The notes beneath the pieces were generated by a model. The model was not told where the DNA came from. It made no database searches and saw nothing but the letters and a program-made list of their open reading frames with translations. The translations under genes and the position numbers were made by a program. Source: Thalassolituus maritimus (lineage in GTDB: Bacteria > Pseudomonadota > Gammaproteobacteria > Pseudomonadales > Oceanobacteraceae). Taken from it: 64,000 nucleotides of DNA. Shown in pieces: positions 19,225 through 28,546 of this stretch. The stretch's first letter is position 1. Each line of letters begins with the position of its first letter. The stretch lies in contig NZ_FTOH01000010.1 in assembly GCF_900156675.1 (NCBI RefSeq), positions 1 to 64,000 on the forward strand, read 5' to 3'.

Positions 19225-20216
19225 TAAGGCTCCTGACGCATCTCTTCAAGACGTTGCTGTAAACGCTTAAAGACTTCAACAGGATAAATCTCTTTGCTTG
19301 CCAGTTCATCGACAACGCCAGTCGCCAGTTCTTCCCAGGCTTGTTTGTCTTCTTCTGACAGTTCAACAAACTCGATACCATTCTGAGCGAGTGCATCGCG
19401 GGCGCCGGCCTCGTCTTTTTCGTTCTGAGCATCCATGGAGGCAAACGCTTCGGCCATAATACGCTTAACGACGGCCTGGTCTTCTGTGCTGATCTTACGG
19501 AATGCTTTCTGATCAACAATAATGGCGCCAGTGAGAAACAGCAGTGGGAAGTCGGTCACGTAGTTCACTTTGGTGTGCCACTGCAGGGCGATGGCTGAGG
19601 AGGCATTCACTACGATGGTATCGATCAGGCCTGTTTGCAAGCTGGTATAAACATCAGAGAGAGGCAAAGAAATCGGTTCAACACCGCCATTCTCAAACGT
19701 TGTTTCACCAATCAGATCGCCTTCAGGTACCCATACCTTCTGTTTGCGGGCATCGTCAGACGTACGGATAGGTTCATCAGACATCATGTAAGCAAAGCCC
19801 GCTTCAGAAATCCCGAGAACAACGTAGCCTTTTTTCGCCAGCTCGCTGACAATGTAGGGATCAAACTCTTCACGGATAGCCCGTACTTCTTCCAGTGTGC
19901 GGAAGGTAAACGGCAGGTTATAAATCTGAGAGGCCGGTGAAATATTAATCAGTGAGCCGGTCGCAACGGCGCCGCCCTGAAGCTGCCCAATGCGCATTTT
20001 ACGCAGAACACTTTTATCGCTGCCCTGAACACCACCCGGGAAGTATTTAATTTTAACCCGGCCTTCAGTTTCAGTTTTAATGTCAGCAGCGGCCTGACGC
20101 ATCACTTTCATCCAACTGGTACCGTCGGGTGCCAGTGTCGCGATTTTTAGTGTTGCGGCGTGCGCTGCTGGTGCCAATAGGCTGCCCAGCAGCAGGAGGA
20201 ATGCAAAAATTCTCAT
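19224..20216 (-). CDS. dctP: TRAP transporter solute-binding protein, DctP family
   Basis: A 330-residue periplasmic binding protein. The ATG at 20216 is preferred: GTGAG lies six bases upstream and it opens directly on the signal peptide (MRIFAFLLLLGSLLAPAAHA). The mature part begins TLKIATLAPDGTSWMK. It carries NLPFTFRTLEEV and the LPLSDVYTSLQTGLIDTI stretch, which frames the ligand-contacting region in this family. The upstream lipoprotein gene overlaps its leader. Substrate unknown; the lipoprotein partner places it in the TatT-associated subgroup rather than the C4-dicarboxylate one. Confidence 0.92.
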   Translation of the reverse strand: MRIFAFLLLLGSLLAPAAHAATLKIATLAPDGTSWMKVMRQAAADIKTETEGRVKIKYFPGGVQGSDKSVLRKMRIGQLQGGAVATGSLINISPASQIYNLPFTFRTLEEVRAIREEFDPYIVSELAKKGYVVLGISEAGFAYMMSDEPIRTSDDARKQKVWVPEGDLIGETTFENGGVEPISLPLSDVYTSLQTGLIDTIVVNASSAIALQWHTKVNYVTDFPLLFLTGAIIVDQKAFRKISTEDQAVVKRIMAEAFASMDAQNEKDEAGARDALAQNGIEFVELSEEDKQAWEELATGVVDELASKEIYPVEVFKRLQQRLEEMRQEP

Positions 20217-20223
20217 AGTCATC

Positions 20224-21057
20224 TCACTCAAAGTAGTCAGTGGATTCTGCTAGTAAACGGTCAGCCTGACGCTGGGCCAGACGGTTAATCAGGGTCAGCC
20301 CTTCGGCATAAGGGTCTGCATCAATAACCTGCTGAAGCAGGTCATCATGAAGTTCCTGTTCAAACATAAGGCGGGCATATTGTTTGGCGTACAGTACTTT
20401 TGCCATCAGGTGCTTGCCGTCGCTCAGGGCGATGGCTTTCTCGAAATGCGCTTTACCGATCTCCGGCTTACCGCCAACGGATGGAGGTAATTGAGTCGTC
20501 AGTACGCCCAGGTATACCTGAACCGTGGCGTTGTCATAGCCCTCATCGTAGCTTTCAACCCACTCCATCAGATTCTTTACTTTGCTGACCTGGGCAATCG
20601 CGTTCCAGTCACTGGTATTTGCCTGTATCCAGCCTGCCCAGGCGGCGCCGTAGGCATAGAAGATATCGACATCGTCTTCGTCGTAATTCATAGCCAGGCC
20701 CCTTTTCAGTTCGTCTGCTGGGCCATCAACGAGATCACAGGCATCGCTGTCGTACTCACACAGAGCGCGCCTGGCGTATTCCAGCGCCTTGTCTGCCATC
20801 GATTGTGCCTGAACTTCGTCCTGAGCGAAGACGCCAGCGTAGGCACCGTAGAGTTGTGCACCTGCTAGCAGGAATCGTTCGTTTTCAGGGTAAGTAAGGA
20901 TCAGTGCATCCAGCATCAGCAGGTACGCTGGGGCGCCGTCTGCAACGACTTCCGGGTCGTCCTGATTAAGCATCGCACGAGACAGATTGTCAGGCAGCTG
21001 GGTCACAGAGCATGCACCCAGCAGAAGAGAAAGTGCGAGAACGGTAATTGATTTCAT
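20224..21057 (-). CDS. TRAP-associated TatT-family lipoprotein
   Basis: A 277-residue lipoprotein with signal peptide and lipobox (LLLGACS, cysteine 17). The open frame extends 57 codons further, but the ATG at 21057 gives the signal peptide. The mature protein is helical and rich in paired-helix features (residues about 40-260), as in the TPR-like trimeric TatT protein known from Treponema pallidum TPAT systems. It is the first gene of the TRAP operon. In that model it binds the DctP-type protein and helps gather a hydrophobic ligand. Family assignment is from context and pattern. Confidence 0.8.
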   Translation of the reverse strand: MKSITVLALSLLLGACSVTQLPDNLSRAMLNQDDPEVVADGAPAYLLMLDALILTYPENERFLLAGAQLYGAYAGVFAQDEVQAQSMADKALEYARRALCEYDSDACDLVDGPADELKRGLAMNYDEDDVDIFYAYGAAWAGWIQANTSDWNAIAQVSKVKNLMEWVESYDEGYDNATVQVYLGVLTTQLPPSVGGKPEIGKAHFEKAIALSDGKHLMAKVLYAKQYARLMFEQELHDDLLQQVIDADPYAEGLTLINRLAQRQADRLLAESTDYFE

Positions 21058-21124
21058 GGTGCCGTCGCCAAAAAAGTGTGTGGCGATTGTACACTGGCCA
21101 GTGGGTGGTTTCACCCGCTGGCGT

Positions 21125-24100
21125 TCAGACTTCCGCCATGTAGCGAAGCGGCGTTGCCTGTTGCACTGAACGCAAACCGAAATCGATTCCAATACCGCGC
21201 AGAATTTCCCAGACGACGTCATTTTCACTGTGCTCGGCGATGGTCTTTTTCGCCATAAACTGGGCGATTTCCTGAATCGATTTGATCAGGGCATAGTCGG
21301 CGGAGCTTGAGTGCAGGCCGTCGATGAAGTTTCGGTCAATTTTCACAAAATCGACCGGAAGTGCTTTCAGGAAATTGTATGACGACTGTCCTGTGCCGAA
21401 GTCAGAGAGTACGAACTTACAACCGAGCTTCCTGACCTCATGCATAAAGTCAGCAGCATCGGTCAGGTCGTGAATGGTGGCGGTTTCATTCAGCTCAAAA
21501 CACAGTTTCTCAACAGGCACATCATATTCGCGAGACTGCTCGGTCAGGAACTCGAGTAGATTGTCATCGCTGAACGCCCGCCCGGATAAGCGGATGATGA
21601 AGCGTTCAATCGTGTTGGCTGTCTCTGCATTATCGCTTACCCAGGCAAGCACCTGATCGATGACCCAGCGGTCAATGTCGTACATACGATTGTAATTCTG
21701 AGCAGCTTGCAGAAATTCCTGCGGCGGCACGTCGAGCCCGTCATCTCCATCGACGGCAATCGTCACTTCATATTGAAGGATGCCTTTAAACCGCGCCTGA
21801 ATAGGGTCAACAGGTACGCAGAGTATATGCAGCGCATCGGCTTCCAGCGCTTTGCTCAGACGGTTGCCCCAGCTCATAAAGAGTTCATGGCGCTCTCGTG
21901 ATGCATCGTCGTACTGGTAACGGACAATCCTACTGGAGCCTTTTTCTTTTGCCAGCTGGCTTGCGATTTCTGCGCGTTCGAGTAAGTCGGCAGCGTCGGC
22001 GATGTCAGCGGATAAGGTCGCGAGCCCGATACTCACTGTCATATGGAGTGCATCTTCGGTACCATCAATTTTCACCTTCTCGACCTGAGCAGATACCAGG
22101 CGAGCGCTTGCCTCTGCCTGCTCGAGATCATGCTTTTCCAGTAACACTGCAAACTCATTACTGCCAACGCGTGAGCAGAGCGCTTCCGGATAGGCTTCCT
22201 GTAGAATCGTCGCCAATGTCTGCAAGCAGGTATCGCCCATTTCTACGCCATAGTTCTTATTGATCAGCTTGAACTGATCAATGTTAATCATTGCCAGCGT
22301 ATGCCCAGACGCACTTTTCTGTGCATCGGCAACGGCATTAGCCAGCAGGCTGAGGAAGTGTTGGCGGTTAATCAGGCCTGTTAGTGGGTCGGTGTTCGCC
22401 TGTGCAGAGAGGTCGGAATAAATCTGTTGCACCAGTTTATCGATACTCTGATCGACCGGCGTTTCTTCCTGCTCATAAATCCGCTTGATTGAGCCGTCTT
22501 CCATGGCGCGGGCAAGCTCGTTAAACCGGTAATCGTGAACCCGCATGCCGGTGTGATTGACGCAGGCATAGCGGGTCTGGTCAGCAGCAATCCAGGCGAC
22601 AGAGACCGACTGACCTGTTTCGGTTAATAACAGAAGGTCGCCCACCTGTAGCGTGAGCACGCGACGGGCCCCTTTGCCGGTCACGGTTTCTTCTTCTTCC
22701 GGTTCTTTGTATTCCGGCAGATCGATGCCCTGTTCGAGATCGCCTTCTTCCAGATGCAGCCGTGCGGCTTCCATGATTTCTTTGTACCACTGCTCATGCT
22801 GTGGCAGCGGACCGTTCAGCTGGTCGAGTTCAGAGCGTGCGAGGTTGAGCAGGGGCGTAAATTTATCCATCAGGTCCGAGCGGCCGGCATTTTTCTGACC
22901 GAACAGAATGATGACCTGGCGATAGAGTTTTACGGCGCCTTTAAACCGCGCACTGTCGGGGCCTTCTCTGAGCAGCAACAGGCACAGCATCTGTTGCCAG
23001 CCTTCCTGTAACCAACGGATAACGCATTCAGGCAGAGTTCGCCCTGAGGTGTCGTGGCCAATTAATGCATTGACGCGTTTGTGCGCCATATAGAGCCGAT
23101 ATTCACCTTCCGCAGCTTCAGCAACCCGGTCGGTGTTCTGGCGTACCTTGCGCTCAGCCGTGCCTACCAACACCTGAAGATTTTCGACCAGCTCTTCCAT
23201 CTGGCGTGGCTCGCCGCCCGGATTCTCCAGTATCGGCGTAATCATTTCTTCGAGGGCCGCTTTGACACGTTTCTGGCCTGAGCTGGTAATTTTTCCGAGA
23301 CGCCCCAAGAGGTTGAAAATCAGACGCCCCGGATGTTGTGGATTAAACAGCAGCGACGGATCTTCCAGCATCAGACGCAGCAATGGCCAGCCAAGTTGTT
23401 CGACGCTTGGCTTAACGAACTCCGCCATACTTGGGTTATTGAGCAGGTTGCGTGTTACCTGCTCAACGGTATCGATGGCATGGCGGGTATCGTCCGGCAG
23501 GCTTTTGTCCTGTTCGGCGAGTTGCTGTTCCAGTTGCTCAAGAATGTTCTGGTCACTCAGCGGCGTACTGGTATCAAGTGACTCAACAACTTCGGAAACA
23601 GCTTCTGGCTGGGCGGCGGGAAGGTTGTTCGTCTGACCGTTAGCTTCCGCTTCTTTTTTAAGTCTCAGTGTCAGCAGCTGCTGGATGTTGGCGTAGGCCT
23701 GCTGCGCTTCACCCTGATGGCGTTCAAAGTCAAACATGGAGTCGCCGCGACGGCCGGGATCAGAACGACGGTTGTGCTGAGTCTCGCCACCGCTGGTGGG
23801 GTTGGCGGTCGCTGTGGAACTTGTTTCAGCAACTGGGCTTCCGGCTTCCTCAATGACAACGGTTTTCGCCTTGCGGTAGCGAAATGTGATGGGGATATTG
23901 ATCTGGCGGATACAGGCCTGATAGGTCGCCTTTAACAGACCGACAGTCGCTTTTTCAAAACTCTCGAACGCTAATTCGCGCGCTTCGTGAGGTAATTCCA
24001 GGACATCAATGCAATCACGGAAGCCTTCGGTCACCGTGTTTGGGCCAATTGGGTTAAAGCAGTCTGACACTTGCGCCGATGAAAGAGTATCGAGAAGCTG

Positions 24101-24817
24101 GCGCAGTTCAAAGCTTTCCTGACTCAGGAATGACTGCAAGTGTGAGGCCGTGACTTTGGCCATTAACCAGTCTTCGAAGTCACTCTGTCGCACCAGTGAC
24201 AGCGCGACGGCGCCTTCATATTCGTCGCTCTCATCGGTCAGTTTCGGCTCGCCAGCCAGCCATCTCTGTAACTGGTGTTCGAGGATCTGGCTGAAGCGCT
24301 CATAAAACTCATCGGCTTTCGCGCGGGTCTTTGATTCCAGCTTCATCCACAGCTGTTGCTCGGCAGTATTTCGTGCGAAATCGGCCTTACTGTACGTGGC
24401 TTCGATGAACTCTGGGAGCCATTGGCGGGGAAGGCGTTCGATCAGCAGTTTGGCTTCGTGGCCAAAAATATCGCGAAAGCGATTACGCTGTTCGCTGGGC
24501 AGGCCCTCGCCGGCCCGGGTTTGATTGTATTCCTGCATATCAAGGAATAACTGACCATCCGCCTGGTGGACGCGCACACCGAGTGCACCGGGTTCCTGAT
24601 GAACAAGATCGACTTGGGCTTTGACCGGGATGCTCAGTTGCAACTCCAACAGCATAGGTTCATGTTGTTCGGGTATTGGTTGATGGGGCCAGTGGATACG
24701 CATGCCAGCGTGAGAGTAGTCCTGTATCAGGCACTCATAGCCACTTCCATCGTTCAGCACCAGCCGGGCATTTACCTGGCTGGAGAAACGCGGATGCTTC
24801 CTTAATTCACTGGTCAT
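21125..24817 (-). CDS. PilZ-DUF1631-GGDEF-EAL protein with degenerate catalytic motifs
   Basis: A 1230-residue cytoplasmic protein. The ATG at 24817 follows AGGGAA; an in-frame start 62 codons earlier lacks support. Residues 1-95 form a PilZ domain with both c-di-GMP-binding motifs (R6-x3-R10 and DYSHAG). Residues about 100-800 are a helical DUF1631 region. The GGDEF-like domain (about 805-965) has GSNEF instead of GG(D/E)EF. The EAL-like domain (about 985-1225) has YEV for EAL, SDFGTG for DDFGTG and AEHSE for AEGVE. Both enzyme activities are probably lost, which suggests a c-di-GMP sensor or scaffold. Confidence 0.88.
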   Translation of the reverse strand: MTSELRKHPRFSSQVNARLVLNDGSGYECLIQDYSHAGMRIHWPHQPIPEQHEPMLLELQLSIPVKAQVDLVHQEPGALGVRVHQADGQLFLDMQEYNQTRAGEGLPSEQRNRFRDIFGHEAKLLIERLPRQWLPEFIEATYSKADFARNTAEQQLWMKLESKTRAKADEFYERFSQILEHQLQRWLAGEPKLTDESDEYEGAVALSLVRQSDFEDWLMAKVTASHLQSFLSQESFELRQLLDTLSSAQVSDCFNPIGPNTVTEGFRDCIDVLELPHEARELAFESFEKATVGLLKATYQACIRQINIPITFRYRKAKTVVIEEAGSPVAETSSTATANPTSGGETQHNRRSDPGRRGDSMFDFERHQGEAQQAYANIQQLLTLRLKKEAEANGQTNNLPAAQPEAVSEVVESLDTSTPLSDQNILEQLEQQLAEQDKSLPDDTRHAIDTVEQVTRNLLNNPSMAEFVKPSVEQLGWPLLRLMLEDPSLLFNPQHPGRLIFNLLGRLGKITSSGQKRVKAALEEMITPILENPGGEPRQMEELVENLQVLVGTAERKVRQNTDRVAEAAEGEYRLYMAHKRVNALIGHDTSGRTLPECVIRWLQEGWQQMLCLLLLREGPDSARFKGAVKLYRQVIILFGQKNAGRSDLMDKFTPLLNLARSELDQLNGPLPQHEQWYKEIMEAARLHLEEGDLEQGIDLPEYKEPEEEETVTGKGARRVLTLQVGDLLLLTETGQSVSVAWIAADQTRYACVNHTGMRVHDYRFNELARAMEDGSIKRIYEQEETPVDQSIDKLVQQIYSDLSAQANTDPLTGLINRQHFLSLLANAVADAQKSASGHTLAMINIDQFKLINKNYGVEMGDTCLQTLATILQEAYPEALCSRVGSNEFAVLLEKHDLEQAEASARLVSAQVEKVKIDGTEDALHMTVSIGLATLSADIADAADLLERAEIASQLAKEKGSSRIVRYQYDDASRERHELFMSWGNRLSKALEADALHILCVPVDPIQARFKGILQYEVTIAVDGDDGLDVPPQEFLQAAQNYNRMYDIDRWVIDQVLAWVSDNAETANTIERFIIRLSGRAFSDDNLLEFLTEQSREYDVPVEKLCFELNETATIHDLTDAADFMHEVRKLGCKFVLSDFGTGQSSYNFLKALPVDFVKIDRNFIDGLHSSSADYALIKSIQEIAQFMAKKTIAEHSENDVVWEILRGIGIDFGLRSVQQATPLRYMAEV

Positions 24818-24843
24818 ACTGTTCCCTGATCCTTTAAACCCAG

Positions 24844-24862
24844 CTGTGCAACTACTGCACAG
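24844..24862. promoter_or_regulatory. Palindrome upstream of the PilZ-DUF1631 gene
   Basis: Perfect repeat CTGTGCA-actac-TGCACAG in the 256-base gap between the divergent PilZ-DUF1631 gene and cydP. It lies 27 bases upstream of the minus-strand ATG. A second, weaker repeat (CTGCG/CGCAG) is at 24995-25013, nearer cydP. I found no convincing -35/-10 pair or FNR box (TTGAT-N4-ATCAA) in the gap. Confidence 0.4.
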
Positions 24863-25073
24863 TCTAGCGAGATATGGTCTGAAAGGTAATACGTTGATTC
24901 TCTGTTGGCCTGAAACCTGGATCAATATCCGTTTCGGCCGCTGTGGCAGAATGATTGGCCGGGAATCATATATTCCAGACAGGCTATATTCCGTCTGCGG
25001 CATTATGTCGCAGGCGGTCCAATGGCTCAGATGAAATAATACGGGCTCTGAATGCCCGGCTTACGGAGGCTGT

Positions 25074-25277
25074 GTGAAACAACGTCGCCCGATATTCTCT
25101 ATTCCGCTGGTCAGGGAGCTGACAGCCGTTCTGATCATTAAGCTGGCATTGGTATTTCTTATTGCTCATTTCTTTTTTTCTGACCCTGTCATTGTCGGTG
25201 ATGAAGGACAAGGCCTGCAGGAACACTTTGGCCTGGATAAACCATCGGTATCTGACTCTCTAGGAGATCCCTTATGA
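25074..25277 (+). CDS. cydP: Putative small cytochrome oxidase subunit CydP
   Basis: A 67-residue protein with one membrane segment ([21 protein letters not shown]), followed by the short SDPV motif. This layout and the place directly before cydA match the small CydP-type subunit family found in marine gammaproteobacteria. The start is GTG after a GGAGG box (25065-25069). Its stop overlaps the cydA ATG by four bases, indicating coupled translation. Confidence 0.75.
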   Translation: MKQRRPIFSIPLVRELTAVLIIKLALVFLIAHFFFSDPVIVGDEGQGLQEHFGLDKPSVSDSLGDPL

Positions 25278-26863
25278 TCAGTGAAAGCGTGGTCGACTTA
25301 TCGCGTTTACAGTTTGCGATTACGGCCTTTTACCATTTTCTCTTCGTACCGCTCACCCTCGGGTTGTCTTTTATCCTGGCCATTATGGAGTCTGCTTACG
25401 TTATGACGGGTAAGCAGGTTTACCAGGATATGGTGAAGTTCTGGGGTAAGTTGTTCGGCATTAACTTCGCTCTGGGCGTGACCACCGGCCTTACCATGGA
25501 GTTTCAGTTCGGTACTAACTGGGCTTACTACTCGCACTATGTCGGTGATATTTTCGGAGCGCCGCTGGCCATTGAAGGCCTGATGGCATTCTTTCTTGAG
25601 TCGACATTTATTGGTCTGTTCTTTTTTGGCTGGGATCGTCTGACCAAAGTGCAGCATCTGATGGTGACCTGGCTCGTCGCGATCGGTTCGAATATGTCTG
25701 CACTGTGGATTTTGATTGCTAATGGCTGGATGCAGAACCCCGTTGGCGCCGAATTCAACTTCGATACTATGCGTATGGAGATGATGAGCTTCTCTGAGGT
25801 GATTTTTAATCCGGTCGCTCAGGTGAAGTTTGTACACACAGTGTCTGCCGGATACGTGACGGGCGCCATGTTTGTGTTGGCAATCTCGGCGTACTACATG
25901 CTGAAAAAACGTGATCTGCCTTTTGCCCGTCGCTCGTTTGCGATTGCCTCAAGTTTTGGACTGGCATCCATTCTCTCGGTCATCGTGTTGGGTGATGAAT
26001 CAGGTTATGAGATCGGCGAAGTTCAGAAAGTGAAGCTGGCGGCCATTGAGGCGGAATGGGAAACCCACGAACCCCCGGCGGCATTTACCCTGTTTGGTAT
26101 TCCTGATCAGGAAAATATGGAAACCGACTACGCGATTAAAATTCCGTACGCACTCGGGCTGATTGCTACCCGCTCCGTCACCGAGGAAGTAAAAGGCATT
26201 AAAGATCTTATCGCTGAACACGAAGTGCGCATTCGCAACGGTATGGTGGCGTATGATCTGCTGACTCAGATTAAAGCAGGTGATCGTTCGGAGGCTACGA
26301 TTGCTGAGTTCCGATCCCGGGTGGATGATCTGGGGTACGGACTGCTCCTGAAAAAATACGTCGAAAACCCGGTTAATGCGACGGAAGAGCAGATCAAACT
26401 GGCGGCTCAGAATTCGATTCCAAGGGTGGCGCCAATGTTCTGGACCTTCCGGGTTATGGTCGGTCTTGGCTTTATTATGTTAGTGCTGATTGGTCTCTCT
26501 TTTTACTACAGTGCGAAGGGGACGGCTGAGCGACAGAAGTATCTTCTGCGCGCTTTAATTATTGCTCTGCCTGCGCCCTGGATTGCCTGTGAAATGGGAT
26601 GGTTTGTGGCCGAGTTTGGTCGTCAGCCGTGGTCGATTGGTGGCATTTTGCCGACGCACCTCTCTGTATCGACCCGTTCGGTTGAAGACATCTATATGAG
26701 TCTTGCTGGCTTTATCGGCTTTTATACGCTGCTTTTGGTTGCAGAAATGTATCTGATGATCCGGTTTGCACGTCTGGGCCCATCCAGCCTGCATACAGGG
26801 CGTTATCACTGGGAGCAGGACAGCAACACGGATTCTGCTTCGACTTCACCGGCTCAGGCGTAA
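25274..26863 (+). CDS. cydA: Cytochrome bd ubiquinol oxidase subunit I
   Basis: CydA is the quinol-oxidising, haem-carrying subunit of the high-affinity cytochrome bd oxidase in the inner membrane. The product has 529 residues. The haem ligand region FYHFLFVP, the [16 protein letters not shown] segment and the GRQPW signature are present. The quinol loop is the long E. coli type ([20 protein letters not shown] and beyond). It is coupled to cydP, and cydB follows after 10 bases. Confidence 0.97.
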   Translation: MISESVVDLSRLQFAITAFYHFLFVPLTLGLSFILAIMESAYVMTGKQVYQDMVKFWGKLFGINFALGVTTGLTMEFQFGTNWAYYSHYVGDIFGAPLAIEGLMAFFLESTFIGLFFFGWDRLTKVQHLMVTWLVAIGSNMSALWILIANGWMQNPVGAEFNFDTMRMEMMSFSEVIFNPVAQVKFVHTVSAGYVTGAMFVLAISAYYMLKKRDLPFARRSFAIASSFGLASILSVIVLGDESGYEIGEVQKVKLAAIEAEWETHEPPAAFTLFGIPDQENMETDYAIKIPYALGLIATRSVTEEVKGIKDLIAEHEVRIRNGMVAYDLLTQIKAGDRSEATIAEFRSRVDDLGYGLLLKKYVENPVNATEEQIKLAAQNSIPRVAPMFWTFRVMVGLGFIMLVLIGLSFYYSAKGTAERQKYLLRALIIALPAPWIACEMGWFVAEFGRQPWSIGGILPTHLSVSTRSVEDIYMSLAGFIGFYTLLLVAEMYLMIRFARLGPSSLHTGRYHWEQDSNTDSASTSPAQA

Positions 26864-26873
26864 GGAGATCACC

Positions 26874-28007
26874 ATGGAATACGAACTGCTTAAAATTATC
26901 TGGTGGGTACTTATTGGTGTTCTGCTGATTGGTTTTGCCGTGACGGATGGTTTTGATATGGGCGTTGGCGCTCTGTTGAAAGTCATCGGTAAAACCGACA
27001 GCGAGCGTCGGGTGATGATGAACACGATTGGCCCACACTGGGATGGTAATCAGGTCTGGTTTATCACGGCAGCCGGTGCAATTTTTGCCGCATGGCCAGT
27101 GGTATACGCGGTCGCATTTTCTGGCTTTTACTGGGCATTGTTACTGGTTTTATTTGCCATGTTCTTCCGCCCTGTCGGGTTTGAATATCGCTCGAAAGTG
27201 CAGGACCCGCGCTGGCGTAATGCCTGGGACTGGGGGCTTACTGTTGGGGGAGCAGTACCGGCGTTAGTGTTTGGTGTTGCCTTCGGCAACCTGCTGTTGG
27301 GCGTTCCTTTTACGTTAGATGAATTTATGCGGTCGACCTACACCGGGTCGTTCTGGGCACTGCTGAATCCATTTGCGTTGTTGTGCGGTGTGATCAGTCT
27401 GCTGATGCTGGCAATGCACGGCGGGACGTACCTGCAAATGCGTACAGCTGGGCCGGTACATGAGCGCGCCCGCCGGATTTCAGTTCTGTTGGCCGTGGTG
27501 GTCGCTGTGGCGTTTGCAATCGGAGGGTTCTGGGTCAGCCAGCTGGACGGGTACGTGATTAAAGCAGCGTCGAATCTCGGAGGTGTGACTACGCCGTTGC
27601 AAAAAAGCGTTGAGCTTCAGGCCGCTGGTTGGCTGGAGAATTATGGTCGATACCCGTGGATGCTGATTGCACCCCTATTGGCGTTCGTTGGTCTGGCGCT
27701 TACCGCGTTGCTGAGCATGGCGAATCGCGGAGCTCTGGCGTTTATAAGTAGCTCGTTTGCGGTCGCCGGGATCATCTGCACGGCTGGTTTCAGTCTGTTT
27801 CCGTTCCTGATGCCCTCCAGCACAGACCCATCCCATTCACTGACAATGTGGGACGTCACCTCCAGTCAGCTGACTCTGCATATTATGTTCTGGGTAGCGA
27901 TGATCTTTGTGCCCATTATTCTCAGCTACACCGCTTGGGGTTACTACAAAATGTGGGGTCGTCTGACCACTGACTTCATTGAAGATAACCAATATTCAAC
28001 CTACTGA
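26874..28007 (+). CDS. cydB: Cytochrome bd ubiquinol oxidase subunit II
   Basis: CydB pairs with CydA in cytochrome bd. The ATG at 26874 follows AAGGAGAT and gives 377 residues beginning MEYELLKIIWWVLIG; the open frame upstream is a chance extension into cydA. FAVTDGFDMGVG and HWDGNQVWFITAAGAIFAAWP are typical of the family. cydX starts 12 bases later. Confidence 0.97.
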   Translation: MEYELLKIIWWVLIGVLLIGFAVTDGFDMGVGALLKVIGKTDSERRVMMNTIGPHWDGNQVWFITAAGAIFAAWPVVYAVAFSGFYWALLLVLFAMFFRPVGFEYRSKVQDPRWRNAWDWGLTVGGAVPALVFGVAFGNLLLGVPFTLDEFMRSTYTGSFWALLNPFALLCGVISLLMLAMHGGTYLQMRTAGPVHERARRISVLLAVVVAVAFAIGGFWVSQLDGYVIKAASNLGGVTTPLQKSVELQAAGWLENYGRYPWMLIAPLLAFVGLALTALLSMANRGALAFISSSFAVAGIICTAGFSLFPFLMPSSTDPSHSLTMWDVTSSQLTLHIMFWVAMIFVPIILSYTAWGYYKMWGRLTTDFIEDNQYSTY

Positions 28008-28019
28008 GGAGCCTTGAAA

Positions 28020-28142
28020 ATGTGGTATTTCGCATGGATTCTGGGCGTACTGCTCGCCTGCTCATTCGGCCTGATTAATGCCCTGTGGCTGGAAGTTAAC
28101 GAAAACCTGGATCGCGAGCCTGATCCAGATGATGCGCCATGA
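28020..28142 (+). CDS. cydX: Cytochrome bd small subunit CydX
   Basis: A 40-residue single-helix protein, MWYFAWILGVLLACSFGLI and onwards, nearly the same as the first half of E. coli CydX, which stabilises the haems of cytochrome bd. GAGGAG lies shortly before the ATG. The tail is acidic (DREPDPDDAP). Its stop overlaps the ybgE start by four bases. Confidence 0.95.
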   Translation: MWYFAWILGVLLACSFGLINALWLEVNENLDREPDPDDAP

Positions 28143-28450
28143 CGGCTCCGGTCGATTATCGTCGCTATGGCCCGCTATATGCGGGCTGGGCGAGAGCGCT
28201 GTCGTTTCTGTTGGCGGTCGGACTGTCGGTTGCGTTACTGGCGATGCCTCAGTTAGTGGCAACCGACACGCGTGAGCTGGAGCATGGGCCTCTTTCACTC
28301 GGCCTTCTGGGGATCAGCGCAGGCTTTATTCATGGTGTGGGCTACGTACCTTTGATGGCTGTCTGGCGCTGGCTTTTCAGTCCTTATGTGGCATGGCCTC
28401 TGATGCTTTGGTGTGCCTGGTGGTGGTCTGAGGTCATCTGGGCCTGGTGA
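28139..28450 (+). CDS. ybgE: cyd operon membrane protein YbgE
   Basis: A 103-residue inner membrane protein with about three helices. GISAGFIHGVGYVP and the tryptophan-rich end (LWCAWWWSEVIWAW) match the YbgE family, which travels with cydABX and has no settled role. It overlaps cydX by four bases and closes the operon. Confidence 0.88.
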   Translation: MTAPVDYRRYGPLYAGWARALSFLLAVGLSVALLAMPQLVATDTRELEHGPLSLGLLGISAGFIHGVGYVPLMAVWRWLFSPYVAWPLMLWCAWWWSEVIWAW

Positions 28451-28546
28451 TTCCGGCGAATGGTGATTCAACAGGAGAGACTTGTCTTTAAGTATTCCTG
28501 TGTGGTTATATTGTGGGAGGCAAACTCGTTAACTGGAGTGGTATAT

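Noticed and set aside
24880-24930. FNR/ANR box before the cyd operon (TTGAT followed by ATCAA nearby)
   Set aside because: TTGAT and ATCAA occur but are not spaced by four bases; the match is too poor.
24818-25003. 62-residue N-terminal extension of the PilZ-DUF1631 protein
   Set aside because: The PilZ domain starts right after the ATG at 24817, which has AGGGAA before it; the extension overlaps the palindrome at 24844-24862.
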